From Gordonia namibiensis NBRC 108229 (GTDB lineage: Bacteria > Actinomycetota > Actinomycetes > Mycobacteriales > Mycobacteriaceae), in NCBI RefSeq assembly GCF_000298235.1, contig NZ_BAHE01000061.1, forward strand, positions 1 through 64,000: a DNA stretch of 64,000 nt, in the 5' to 3' direction. Position 1 is the first letter of the stretch, and every line of letters begins with the position of its first letter. Below are positions 34,055 through 43,990 of the stretch, piece after piece. The translations under genes were made by a program, and so were the position numbers. The notes below the pieces were generated by a model. The model did not search any database. It had not been told where the DNA came from and saw only the letters and a program-made list of their open reading frames with translations.

Positions 34055-36382
34055 ATGTCGCAGACATATTCACTGCCGGTCCTCTTCGTCCCGGACGTCG
34101 TCGTCCTGCCCGGCATGGTCGTGCCGATCCCGCTCGACGATGCAGCTCAGGCCACCGTCGACGCTGCGCGGGCGAGTGAGAGCGGAAAACTGCTGGTCGC
34201 CCCACGGCTGGACGACCGGTACCCCACGTACGGGGTGGTCGCCTCGATCGTGCAGGTCGGGCGTATCCCGGGCGGCGGTCTCGCGGCCGTCGTCAAGGGT
34301 GAGAAGCGCGCGCAGATCGGGACCGGGACACCCGGCCACGGGGCCGCGCTGTGGGTCGAGGCCACCGAGGTCGAGGACCAAGAGGTCACCGACGAGGTGC
34401 GGACTCTGGCCGGCGAGTACAAGAAGCTCGTCCTGGCCATGCTGCAGCGCCGCGAGGCGTGGCAGCTGATCGACGCGGTCAACAAGATGTCCGACCCGTC
34501 GAACCTTGCCGACACCTCGGGTTACGCATCCTGGCTCACCGACGAGCAGAAGCGCGAACTCCTCGAGACACCGGATACCGCCGCGCGCCTGCGGCTGCTG
34601 ATCGAGTGGACCGGCGACCATCTCGCCGAGTCCGAGGTCAGCGAGAAGATCGCCGAGGACGTCCGCGCGGGGATGGACAAGCAGCAGAAGGAGTTCTTGC
34701 TCCGGCAGCAGCTCGCCGCCATTCGCAAGGAGCTCGGTGAGGACGAGCCCGAGGGCGCCGACGACTACCGGTCGCGCATCGAGGAGGCCGAACTACCCGA
34801 GAAGGTCCGCGAAGCTGCACTGCGAGAGGTCGGCAAGCTCGAACGCGCCAGCGACCAGTCGCCGGAGACCGGGTGGATTCGTACCTGGCTCGACACCGTT
34901 CTCGACCTGCCGTGGAACACGCGCACCGAGGACTCCACCGACATCAAGGGTGCTCGCGAGATCCTCGACGCCGACCACCACGGTCTCGACGACGTGAAGG
35001 ACCGCATCGTCGAATACCTGGCCGTGCGTGCTCGACGCGCCGAACGCGGCCTGCAGGTCGTGGGCGGACGCGGATCGGGTGCCGTCATGGTGCTCGCCGG
35101 CCCGCCCGGCGTCGGCAAGACGTCGCTCGGCGAGAGCGTCGCCCGGGCGCTGGGCCGCAAGTTCGTGCGCGTCGCCCTCGGCGGTGTGCGTGACGAGTCG
35201 GAGATCCGCGGTCACCGTCGTACCTACGTCGGGGCCCTGCCCGGCCGCATCGTGCGCGCCATCGGTGAGGCGGGATCGATGAATCCCGTTGTGCTGCTGG
35301 ACGAGATCGACAAGGTGGGCTCGGACTACCGGGGTGACCCGGCCGCGGCCCTGCTCGAGGTCCTCGACCCCGCGCAGAACCACACCTTCCGCGACCACTA
35401 CCTGGATCTCGACCTCGACCTGTCCGACGTCCTGTTCCTCGCGACCGCCAACGTCATCGAGAACATCCCGTCGGCCCTGCTCGACCGCATGGAGCTCGTC
35501 ACCCTCGACGGCTACACCGAGGACGACAAGGTGGCGATCGCCCGCGACTACCTGCTGCCCCGACAGGCCGAGCGGGCAGCACTGACGACCGACGAGGTGA
35601 GCGTCACCGACGCGGCGCTCCGCGAGATCGCGGCGAACTACACCCGGGAACCCGGTGTGCGACAGTTCGAACGGCTTCTCGCGAAGGCGCTCCGCAAGGC
35701 GGCGACCAACCTCGCACAGGGGACTGCCACCGCACCGGTCACCATCGACGAGCCGGACCTGCGCGACTACCTCGGCCGGCCCCGGTTCACCCCGGAATCG
35801 GCCGAGCGGACCGCAGTGCCCGGTGTCGCAACGGGTCTCGCCGTCACGGGAATGGGTGGTGATGTCCTCTTCATCGAGGTCAACGCCACCGACGGCGAGC
35901 CCGGCCTGAAGCTGACCGGTCAGCTCGGTGACGTGATGAAGGAGTCGGCGCAGATCGCGCTGTCGTACGTGCGGGCGCATGCCGAGCAGCTCGGCGTCGA
36001 CCCCGAGTTGCTCAACAGGACCATCCACGTGCACGTTCCGGCCGGAGCGGTGCCCAAGGACGGTCCGAGTGCGGGCGTCACCATGGTCACCGCGCTGGTG
36101 TCCATGGCAACGGGTCGACGGGTGCGCGCAGAGGTCGGCATGACCGGCGAAGTCACGCTGAACGGCCGCGTCCTGCCCATCGGTGGGGTCAAGCAGAAAC
36201 TCCTTGCCGCACAACGCAACGGGCTGAAGACCGTCTTCATCCCGCAGCGCAACTCACCCGACCTCGACGACGTGCCGGCCGAGGTCCTCGACGCACTCGA
36301 TGTGCGCCCGATGACCGACGTCGCCGAGATCGTCGCGCAGGCACTGGAACCCGCAGCGGGAGAACAGGTCAGCGCAGCCTGA
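34055..36382 (+). CDS. lon: ATP-dependent protease Lon
   Basis: A 775-residue LonA-type AAA+ protease that degrades misfolded and regulatory proteins in the cytoplasm. The N-terminal substrate domain opens SLPVLFVPDVVVLPGMVVP. Walker A is GPPGVGKTS near 349, Walker B is VVLLDEIDK, and the Ser-Lys dyad lies in PKDGPSAGV (about S672) and IGGVKQKLLAA (about K713). A GGAGG site precedes the ATG. M. tuberculosis has no lon while M. smegmatis does, so retention is informative. A HAIR-like element in its leader points to heat-shock control by the HspR encoded at 45191. Confidence 0.96.
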   Translation: MSQTYSLPVLFVPDVVVLPGMVVPIPLDDAAQATVDAARASESGKLLVAPRLDDRYPTYGVVASIVQVGRIPGGGLAAVVKGEKRAQIGTGTPGHGAALWVEATEVEDQEVTDEVRTLAGEYKKLVLAMLQRREAWQLIDAVNKMSDPSNLADTSGYASWLTDEQKRELLETPDTAARLRLLIEWTGDHLAESEVSEKIAEDVRAGMDKQQKEFLLRQQLAAIRKELGEDEPEGADDYRSRIEEAELPEKVREAALREVGKLERASDQSPETGWIRTWLDTVLDLPWNTRTEDSTDIKGAREILDADHHGLDDVKDRIVEYLAVRARRAERGLQVVGGRGSGAVMVLAGPPGVGKTSLGESVARALGRKFVRVALGGVRDESEIRGHRRTYVGALPGRIVRAIGEAGSMNPVVLLDEIDKVGSDYRGDPAAALLEVLDPAQNHTFRDHYLDLDLDLSDVLFLATANVIENIPSALLDRMELVTLDGYTEDDKVAIARDYLLPRQAERAALTTDEVSVTDAALREIAANYTREPGVRQFERLLAKALRKAATNLAQGTATAPVTIDEPDLRDYLGRPRFTPESAERTAVPGVATGLAVTGMGGDVLFIEVNATDGEPGLKLTGQLGDVMKESAQIALSYVRAHAEQLGVDPELLNRTIHVHVPAGAVPKDGPSAGVTMVTALVSMATGRRVRAEVGMTGEVTLNGRVLPIGGVKQKLLAAQRNGLKTVFIPQRNSPDLDDVPAEVLDALDVRPMTDVAEIVAQALEPAAGEQVSAA

Positions 36383-36397
36383 CGTCGGTAACGATCG

Positions 36398-36435
36398 AGC
36401 GGGGCGTCGTCCGGACCACCGGACGGCGCCCCGCT
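36398..36435 (+). terminator. Hairpin after lon
   Basis: AGCGGGGCGTCGTCCGG (36398-36414) pairs with CCGGACGGCGCCCCGCT (36419-36435), one mismatch and a 4-base loop. It lies 15 bases after the lon stop and 8 before the end of the convergent DUF1353 gene, so it could serve both. No T-run. Confidence 0.75.
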
Positions 36436-36443
36436 TGGTCGTG

Positions 36444-37280
36444 TCAACGAAGCCGCAGAGTGCGGGCGATCCCCTCCAACACGCGGTAGACGATCCAGGC
36501 GAGACTGGTGACGGCAGCGGCGGGCACCAGCCACAACGCGCCGACCGCCGCGATGAGACTGGCGGCCCACTGCCGTCCCCACAGAGGCGCGGCGATGAAG
36601 ATCATGAGCAGAGCCACGGTGAGCGACCAACCCGGCGACGACACCGGCCACGGCCAATCGAAAAGCCACGGCCAATCGAACAGCAGCGCACCCGCGGAGC
36701 CGATGGTCGCGATGACCCCCGCGACGCTGAGCAGCAGCCACAGCACGATGCTCAGACGACGGTAACCGCCTGCGACCCAACGGGTACGGAGCGCGACGGC
36801 CGACCACATCAGCCAACGCTTCAGCCAGGGCACGCCGGACGTGCGCATCATCTCGCGGAAGAACCGATCGGACAGGGTGTCGCTGCCGAGCGCACCTGAG
36901 TTGACGGCGTCGGAAATGAGCTCGTCGTGGATCAACGCCGCCAGCGAGTGCTTTCCGTAGGAGTCCTCGAACCAGCGCATGAAGCGCGGGACCGATGCCA
37001 GATCCGTCGGATTGTCCTCGCGCGGAACGAACGTCCGGGCCCGGTCGACCGCCGCACGGGCCTGCGACTGCTCCATGCCACCGCGTACCAGCTTGGCCAC
37101 CAGATCGTTCTCGACGCCCTGGTCGGAGTATCGAAAGGTGTTGAGGACGACGAACTGCCGCTCGTCGATCTGAACGATCCCGACGCTGCCCCTACCGGTC
37201 GGATCGTCGACCTCGAAACCCGACGCCGGCGCCACTCGCCATGGAACCCAGCGGGTGGTGCTCGATGTGGCGTCGCCCAT
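36444..37280 (-). CDS. DUF1353 protein with C-terminal membrane helices
   Basis: A 278-residue protein with a soluble DUF1353-like N-terminal domain and membrane helices in the last 110 residues. Domain features are VLNTFRYSD, FVPREDNPTDLASVPRFMRWFE (in two parts) and SLAALIHDELI. The function of the domain is unknown; some copies are phage-linked, but there are no phage genes here. The ATG at 37280 has GGGAGG seven bases upstream. In the membrane part, an 18-bp duplication gives FDWPWLFDWPW. It is convergent with lon. Confidence 0.75.
   Translation of the reverse strand: MGDATSSTTRWVPWRVAPASGFEVDDPTGRGSVGIVQIDERQFVVLNTFRYSDQGVENDLVAKLVRGGMEQSQARAAVDRARTFVPREDNPTDLASVPRFMRWFEDSYGKHSLAALIHDELISDAVNSGALGSDTLSDRFFREMMRTSGVPWLKRWLMWSAVALRTRWVAGGYRRLSIVLWLLLSVAGVIATIGSAGALLFDWPWLFDWPWPVSSPGWSLTVALLMIFIAAPLWGRQWAASLIAAVGALWLVPAAAVTSLAWIVYRVLEGIARTLRLR
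36652..36687. repeat. 18-bp duplication inside the DUF1353 gene
   Basis: CGGCCAATCGAAAAGCCA is followed directly by the close copy CGGCCAATCGAACAGCAG, giving the repeated FDWPW in the protein. In frame. Confidence 0.7.
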
Positions 37281-37397
37281 CTCGACCTCCCGACCTCGGC
37301 GCCTCCGACGGTAGCGCCGCACGGTAGAGCGCCGAGCAGTAACCGGGGGACAGAGATCCAAGTGCAACCCGACGGTGCGTGAACCGCGAGCCGTCGA

Positions 37398-38666
37398 TCA
37401 CCGTGGGGCAGCGCTCGACGTCCACTCCGCGACGGCATCGGTATAGAACGCCATCCGTTCGCGTAGGGCATCAGGCTCGATCCCGAACTCCTCGGGGCTG
37501 TACCGGTGTCTGCCCTTGCCGTGCCGCGGCTGCTCCGCATTGTGCTGGGCGAGCATCGCCGCCACATCCGGGGCATCGAGATTCGCTGCTGCGTAAACCC
37601 GTTCGACGGTCTCCCCAGGGCGGGACACCAGGTCCCGGTAGTCGATGTCGACGACGGTCGCCGAACCAGCCGTTGGGGAGGCGCGGAACTCGAGCGCTCG
37701 ACGGAACCACAACTCCGACTGTTCGATCTGGAAGCGGCCGACGTCGTGGCCGTCGACCTCGTCGCTGTAGGTCGACCGGTAGGTCGCGAACAGGCTGGCG
37801 CCCGACGCCACGGACTCCACGATGTCGCGATGCAGATGGACGATGCAGACACCCGGGTATGTCCGGGTCAGTGCGGCCAGTTCGGGCGTGTGGGCCGGTG
37901 CCTTCAGCAGCCATCGCCGCCGGGAACCGTCGTCGAGGATCTGCAGCATCGTCCGATGTGCTGCGTATTCGCCGGTGAAGTCGTGGTCGGCCAGCCATCG
38001 GGAGTAGCTGTCGAGGCGCATCGTCGAGCTGAAGCCCCAGTTGCGCATGGTCGTTCCCATGCCGAGGACGCACTCCTCCGGGAGGGCCGGTCCGGAATCG
38101 TGGACGGCGGCCATCGCCGGATTCAGCACGTGGAGCGGGTTGGGCTCGGCGGCCTGCGTTTCGATCAGCCGTTCGCGTTCCTCCGGGGACAGCCTTGCAA
38201 CCCGCCACGGGGCGTACAGCTCCACCGGACGCGGCGCGCGGAGTCTGGGGTCGCGCGCCATGAGCCGGTACAGGAACGTCGTCCCGGTGCGCCAGCCGCC
38301 GATGATCACGATCGGCGGGAGTACCTCGCGTTCGGCCACTTCCGGGCTCTCCCGCAGGGTCTTGTCGAAGATGGAGCGAGCCCGCAGTTTCCCGATCACC
38401 GCGTCCTGCGCATTACGGATGCCGACAGCGTTCAGACGCCCGTCCTCGGCCGCCGACGCCAGATACTGCTCCAGGCCCGGCCGCCACAGTGTCGGGTCGC
38501 CCAATCCCTCGACACCGTGCTCGGCAGTGGCCCGTTCGACGATCGTGTCGGTTGCCTCGACCCCTAGCCGGTACCGCTCGGGACGGGCAATCCGATCGGC
38601 TTCTGCGGCCGCGTAGATGCTCTCGGCGACCTCACTCCGCTGCGGTGGCGTCCACGTCACGATCAC
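37398..38666 (-). CDS. Sulfotransferase family protein
   Basis: A 422-residue PAPS-dependent sulfotransferase. The 5'-phosphosulfate loop is IIGGWRTGTTFLYRLM near 110-125, and the 3'-phosphate region is LHRDIVESVASGASLF. It follows about 100 residues of helical N-terminal sequence, as in mycobacterial Stf-type and related proteins. Its start overlaps the DUF1214 stop (ATGA at 38663-38666), and it is last of a coupled three-gene operon. The acceptor could be a steroid, lipid or sugar; the operon suggests a small-molecule catabolic or modifying pathway. Confidence 0.88.
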   Translation of the reverse strand: MIVTWTPPQRSEVAESIYAAAEADRIARPERYRLGVEATDTIVERATAEHGVEGLGDPTLWRPGLEQYLASAAEDGRLNAVGIRNAQDAVIGKLRARSIFDKTLRESPEVAEREVLPPIVIIGGWRTGTTFLYRLMARDPRLRAPRPVELYAPWRVARLSPEERERLIETQAAEPNPLHVLNPAMAAVHDSGPALPEECVLGMGTTMRNWGFSSTMRLDSYSRWLADHDFTGEYAAHRTMLQILDDGSRRRWLLKAPAHTPELAALTRTYPGVCIVHLHRDIVESVASGASLFATYRSTYSDEVDGHDVGRFQIEQSELWFRRALEFRASPTAGSATVVDIDYRDLVSRPGETVERVYAAANLDAPDVAAMLAQHNAEQPRHGKGRHRYSPEEFGIEPDALRERMAFYTDAVAEWTSSAAPR

Positions 38667-39748
38667 TCGCCTCGCAGTTCGTCGAGCCGGACCACCCGAG
38701 CGGACGGCAGAGGAGGCGCGTCGGCAGGTTGGAGGAAACGCATCACGATGATCCCGAAGTCGCGCCCCTCGGAATCGATCCAGTCACCCGAACCGCCCGG
38801 GTCCTCCGTCGCGACCACGAACCGATACCGTCCGTCGACGACGGTCGCGGTCGTGCCCGTGTACGAGACCGGTCGGTACCGGAAGTCCAGCGAGTTCAGA
38901 AAGCGGCTGTACGCCAGGATGTTCCAGTACCGACACTCGACGACATCCCCTTCGACGACCAGCGCCTCGCCGGGGCCGAGCTGCCAGCCGCCGCGGACGT
39001 AGTGGATTCCGGGTTCGGTGAACACGGCGCCACCGGCCATCTCCGACCAGTGCCGCAACACGTTCGGTGGATCGAGATCGTCCTTGGTCGACATCTCGAA
39101 GATCGTCGGGAGCATCGAGGTCGTGGCCGCCAGAGTGCCGAGCGAGGACGCGAATCTCGCCGCGTCGATGGACGGCGGCACCGGCGGTTCGACGACCGGA
39201 TCGATACTGCACCAACCCATTTCGTCCCGAGCCACGTCGTCGTGGAAGAACCGGACCCAGACGACGCCGGCCTTCTCCGGTAGCTCCAGCCGGTCACCGG
39301 CTCCCGGCGCGGTGCCGCCGAGCACGATCTCGAAGGCGCCGTCGTCGTCGAATCCGATGGTGTCGCTGTCGATGCGGGCCGTTGCCTCGGCGCCGATGCC
39401 GCCGGTCCGGCGGTAGACGGTCACCGACATGTACGACGCATCGCCGCGGTTCCCGCGGAGGCGGTAGGCACGGTGACCTCGGACCTCGGTGACCCAGTAC
39501 CGGAAATCGGGGTTGTCCATCAGGAACTTGTGCCGCCACCCGTTGAACGGCACGAGCTCCGGGCGTTCTCGGTCGACCTCGAAGCGCGACAACTGATTCG
39601 ACAACCCGCGCACCAGGGCGCGGAATCCGTCGGCCTGTTCTGTCGGGTCCAAACCCGCGGTGTCGGCGGCGAGTTTGTCACCGGCGGAGCGGAGTGCGTC
39701 GACCAGACCGTTCCACGCGGCGACCTCTGGTCGGGCGTCCTCGGTCAC
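38663..39748 (-). CDS. DUF1214 domain-containing protein
   Basis: A 361-residue protein with a C-terminal DUF1214 domain. Visible are the WCSIDPVVEPP stretch, and VVEGDVVECRYWNILAYSRF followed by RYRFVVATEDPG, which match the domain. The biochemical role is not known. Its start overlaps the stop of the DAPDH-like gene (ATGA at 39745-39748), and its own stop overlaps the sulfotransferase start, so the three are produced in fixed ratio. DUF1214 proteins commonly sit next to sulfotransferases in mycobacteria, which supports a joint role. No signal peptide is seen. Confidence 0.75.
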   Translation of the reverse strand: MTEDARPEVAAWNGLVDALRSAGDKLAADTAGLDPTEQADGFRALVRGLSNQLSRFEVDRERPELVPFNGWRHKFLMDNPDFRYWVTEVRGHRAYRLRGNRGDASYMSVTVYRRTGGIGAEATARIDSDTIGFDDDGAFEIVLGGTAPGAGDRLELPEKAGVVWVRFFHDDVARDEMGWCSIDPVVEPPVPPSIDAARFASSLGTLAATTSMLPTIFEMSTKDDLDPPNVLRHWSEMAGGAVFTEPGIHYVRGGWQLGPGEALVVEGDVVECRYWNILAYSRFLNSLDFRYRPVSYTGTTATVVDGRYRFVVATEDPGGSGDWIDSEGRDFGIIVMRFLQPADAPPLPSARVVRLDELRGE

Positions 39749-40929
39749 GGCAGCCGGACCCGGTCGTCGTGCCGGTAGTGGGGTCCGATGTCGTCGATGA
39801 GGATGCCCGGTTCGGCGTCGACCACCGCCGGGATGGCGTCGAGCACGGCCCGTACCGACGCGGTCGTGATCGGGTTGGTGTGGCCGGACCCGACGCCGAA
39901 CTCGAGCTGGGTGCGCATCTCGGCCGGTTCACCGCTGATGACCAGTGTGTACGCGATCGGGCTGGTGAACCCGCCGAACGGCAGATCGTCGCCTCGATAC
40001 ACCGCTTCGGCGCCTGGAGCGGGCCGAGTGGGTACCGAAGCGAGATACCAGCATTCCTCGTTGGTGAAGAAACGATGGTCACCGAGGTAACCGCGATGCG
40101 TCAGGTGCAGGGCGGCCGCAGTGCCCTCCCTGATGGTGGTCGCGCCCACCTGCGCATCACGTTCGGCGGGGATTCCGCGTAGCGACGTCTCGACCCTCAC
40201 CTCGGAACTGTCCGCGCCGTACAGCGCATGGGCGACGTTGCCGGTGAGATCGCCGTAGTAGATGTCGCCGCCGCGTGCGACCGGGGATTCGGCACTGAGG
40301 GAGTCGAGTTCGGCGCCGAAGCCGAGTGCTCCCAACCCGCCCCACATCGATCCGGCACGAGAGAAGTCGACGGCCTCCACCGACCGCACATGACTGACCG
40401 ACGACATCGCCCTGGCCATCGTCATCGCGACCCGCTCGACGATGAACGTGGGATGGACGCCGGTGCCGTGCAAGGTGGCGCCGCCGGCATGGCAGGCCTC
40501 GAGCATCCGTTGCGGGGACTTGCGGAACGGGCTGAGCCAGTTCGGCATCGACACATTGTGGTACGCCGCGGTCGCCACGACGTTCTTCCCCGCCTCCAGC
40601 AGATCGATGACGTCGTCGTCGAGCCCCTTGATCACCGCGGCCGGCGCCGGGGTGAGGACGACACAGTCCACGTCGAGTTCCTTGAACGCCTCGCGGTCGC
40701 GGGTGGCGGCGATCCCGATGGGATCGGTCCGCACCAGTTCGCCGATGTCCCTCTCGTCCTTCTCACGGTTGTGGACGAGGGCGCCCACCACCTCGAAGGC
40801 GGGGTCGGCGAGTGCGGCCCGGATGACGGCACCGCCCACCTCGCCGGGACCCCAGACGGCGATTCGATACGGACGACAGGGCGGGGAGTCCCTGGTGCCC
40901 CTCGTGGGTGTAGGACTGGTCTGCGTCAT
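39745..40929 (-). CDS. NAD(P)H-dependent amine dehydrogenase family protein (DAPDH-like), copy 2
   Basis: A 394-residue protein with a DapB-type Rossmann start, YRIAVWGPGEVGGAVIRAAL, and the GTGVHPTFIVERV loop corresponding to GTGMNPG in copy 1. It shares the fold and layout with the gene at 17261-18346 but is clearly diverged. The ATG at 40929 has GAGGA six bases upstream; the frame stays open to 41130 inside the dnaK leader. It is first in the operon with DUF1214 and sulfotransferase. The reaction is unknown; reduction or oxidation of a C-N or C-O group on a small ligand is likely. Confidence 0.75.
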   Translation of the reverse strand: MTQTSPTPTRGTRDSPPCRPYRIAVWGPGEVGGAVIRAALADPAFEVVGALVHNREKDERDIGELVRTDPIGIAATRDREAFKELDVDCVVLTPAPAAVIKGLDDDVIDLLEAGKNVVATAAYHNVSMPNWLSPFRKSPQRMLEACHAGGATLHGTGVHPTFIVERVAMTMARAMSSVSHVRSVEAVDFSRAGSMWGGLGALGFGAELDSLSAESPVARGGDIYYGDLTGNVAHALYGADSSEVRVETSLRGIPAERDAQVGATTIREGTAAALHLTHRGYLGDHRFFTNEECWYLASVPTRPAPGAEAVYRGDDLPFGGFTSPIAYTLVISGEPAEMRTQLEFGVGSGHTNPITTASVRAVLDAIPAVVDAEPGILIDDIGPHYRHDDRVRLP

Positions 40930-41033
40930 GGGCGATCCTCGGCAACGGTCAAGTGGAATCGTGTGCTTCCTGTTGCTGGTGAATCTGCCCGGCGGGCCCA
41001 GGTGTGTCAAGGACCACATCATCAGGTCGCCGA

Positions 41034-41052
41034 TTGAGCGAAACTCGCTCAA
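41034..41052. promoter_or_regulatory. 7-5-7 inverted repeat upstream of the DAPDH-like operon
   Basis: TTGAGCG (41034-41040), AAACT, CGCTCAA (41046-41052): perfect arms. It lies 105 bases before the leftward operon start, within a plausible promoter, and about 60 bases from the HAIR-like site. The size fits a TetR-type operator. A short T-run follows on the plus strand, so a terminator-like role is possible, though no rightward gene ends here. Confidence 0.5.
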
Positions 41053-41110
41053 CTTTTTCCAGTCATCCGGGAACAAACCCGAATGGGCTCCCGTTACACA
41101 CTTCGAGAAA

Positions 41111-41131
41111 CCTGAGTGACACTGACTCAAG
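41111..41131 (+). promoter_or_regulatory. HAIR element (HspR operator) of the dnaK operon
   Basis: CCTGAGT (41111-41117), 7 bases, ACTCAAG (41125-41131), one mismatch to the consensus CTTGAGT-N7-ACTCAAG. It lies just upstream of the -35 box. HspR, encoded last in this operon, is the expected repressor, with DnaK as co-repressor in known systems. Confidence 0.85.
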
Positions 41132-41136
41132 TAAGT

Positions 41137-41165
41137 TTGACTCGACGCTCCATTGTGAGTAGGAC
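41137..41165 (+). promoter_or_regulatory. dnaK promoter
   Basis: TTGACT (41137-41142), 17-base spacer, TAGGAC (41160-41165). It is a good housekeeping-type promoter and starts six bases after the HAIR site, so HspR binding would block it. Confidence 0.7.
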
Positions 41166-41280
41166 ATGAGTCGGACGCACTGAAGTCCGGTCCCGCCGGG
41201 TTTCGGACATCATCCCCGCGTCATCGAACCGCGGGGCCAAGGACTTGGGTGCACACCCACAAACTAGGAGGAAGCCAAAC

Positions 41281-43124
<1,844 letters not shown>

Positions 43125-43128
<4 letters not shown>

Positions 43129-43748
43129 CCGCAGGATCCCATTCGTCGAATGGGTCCGGCGAGGAGCCGGTGACGGTGACCGACCGTCGTCGCATCGACC
43201 CGGAAACGGGTGAGGTGCGCGACGAGCCGGCCGCCGGCCCCGGCCCGGCCGACGCCGAACCCGTCGTGGACGAGTCCGACACCGAACAGCCGGCCGACGA
43301 GGCATCCCCGGACGCCCGGCTCGCCGAGCTGACGGCCGACCTGCAGCGGGAACGCGCTCAGTTCGCCAACTTCCGGCGGCGAGCTGCCGAGGAGAAGCAG
43401 GGATCGGTTGCCTACGGCAAGCAGATCCTGATCGACAAGCTCCTCCCGGTCCTCGACGACCTCGACCGTGCCCGCGAGCACGGCGATCTCGAGACCGGCC
43501 CGCTCCGGGCGGTCGCCGACAAGCTGACCGCAGTGCTGAACGCCGAGGGCCTCGAGTCCTTCGGCGCCGCGGGTGAGGAGTTCAACCCCGAACTCCACGA
43601 AGCGGTTCAGCACGACGGCACCGGCGACCACCCGGTCATCGGCGCGGTGTACCGCTGCGGTTACCGACTGGGCGAGAAGGTGATCCGCACCGCCATGGTG
43701 ACGGTCACCGATCCCGAGCCCGCCGGCGACCAGACCGGTGCACAATAA
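43125..43748 (+). CDS. grpE: Nucleotide exchange factor GrpE
   Basis: A 207-residue exchange factor for DnaK. An acidic disordered N-terminal region (about residues 1-60) is followed by the long helix ([20 protein letters not shown]) and the C-terminal beta domain ([19 protein letters not shown]). It starts with GTG at 43125, overlapping the dnaK stop. The gap to dnaJ (242 bases) is unusually long for the operon because a repeat element is inserted there. Confidence 0.97.
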
Positions 43749-43792
43749 GGCAACAATCGCCCGTGCATGAGGGGCGATCCGACCACCGATCC

Positions 43793-43868
43793 CTGAGGTG
43801 CGAGGAGCGCAAGCGACGAGCCACGAAGGGCGAGGAACCCTTCGTGGCTCGCTCCGCTCGCACCTCAG
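43793..43868. repeat. Long palindromic element in the grpE-dnaJ gap
   Basis: CTGAGGTGCGAG (43793-43804) pairs with CTCGCACCTCAG (43857-43868), and GAGCCACGAAGGG (43818-43830) pairs with CCCTTCGTGGCTC (43838-43850) around a 7-base loop. The left arm is repeated at 29808-29844 with two mismatches, so this is a dispersed MITE/REP-like unit. Confidence 0.85.
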
Positions 43869-43870
43869 GG

Positions 43871-43930
43871 GCGGGTGGCTCTCCGCTCGCACCTCAGGGA
43901 GCGGGTGGCTCTCCGCTCGCACCTCAGGGG
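43871..43930. repeat. 30-bp direct repeats after the palindrome
   Basis: Two 30-base units, GCGGGTGGCTCTCCGCTCGC followed by ACCTCAGGG(A/G), occupy 43871-43900 and 43901-43930. A half copy of the same end lies at 43851-43870 as part of the palindrome's right arm, so the array has grown from one side of the element. Confidence 0.9.
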
Positions 43931-43990
43931 GCGGGGGAACAACTGAAATACCCATCCAGACAACAGAAGACTTGAAGGAGGTGACGTCTG

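Larger units (their letters stand above)
40930..41280. promoter_or_regulatory. Divergent regulatory region between the sulfotransferase operon and dnaK
   Basis: A 351-base intergenic stretch, AT-richer than its flanks. It contains the inverted repeat at 41034-41052, the HAIR-like site at 41111-41131 and the dnaK promoter at 41137-41165. No ORF is supported. The AGGAGG ribosome-binding site of dnaK lies at its right end. Confidence 0.75.

Noticed and set aside
34793-36214. A 473-codon minus-strand reading frame opposite lon.
   Set aside because: Antisense shadow of a conserved gene, without recognisable domain.
36444-37280. Prophage remnant, because some DUF1353 proteins are phage-linked.
   Set aside because: No other phage gene, integrase or attachment site is near, and composition matches the flanks.
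43871-43930. CRISPR-like 30-bp repeats.
   Set aside because: Adjacent units without spacers; they derive from one end of the palindromic element.
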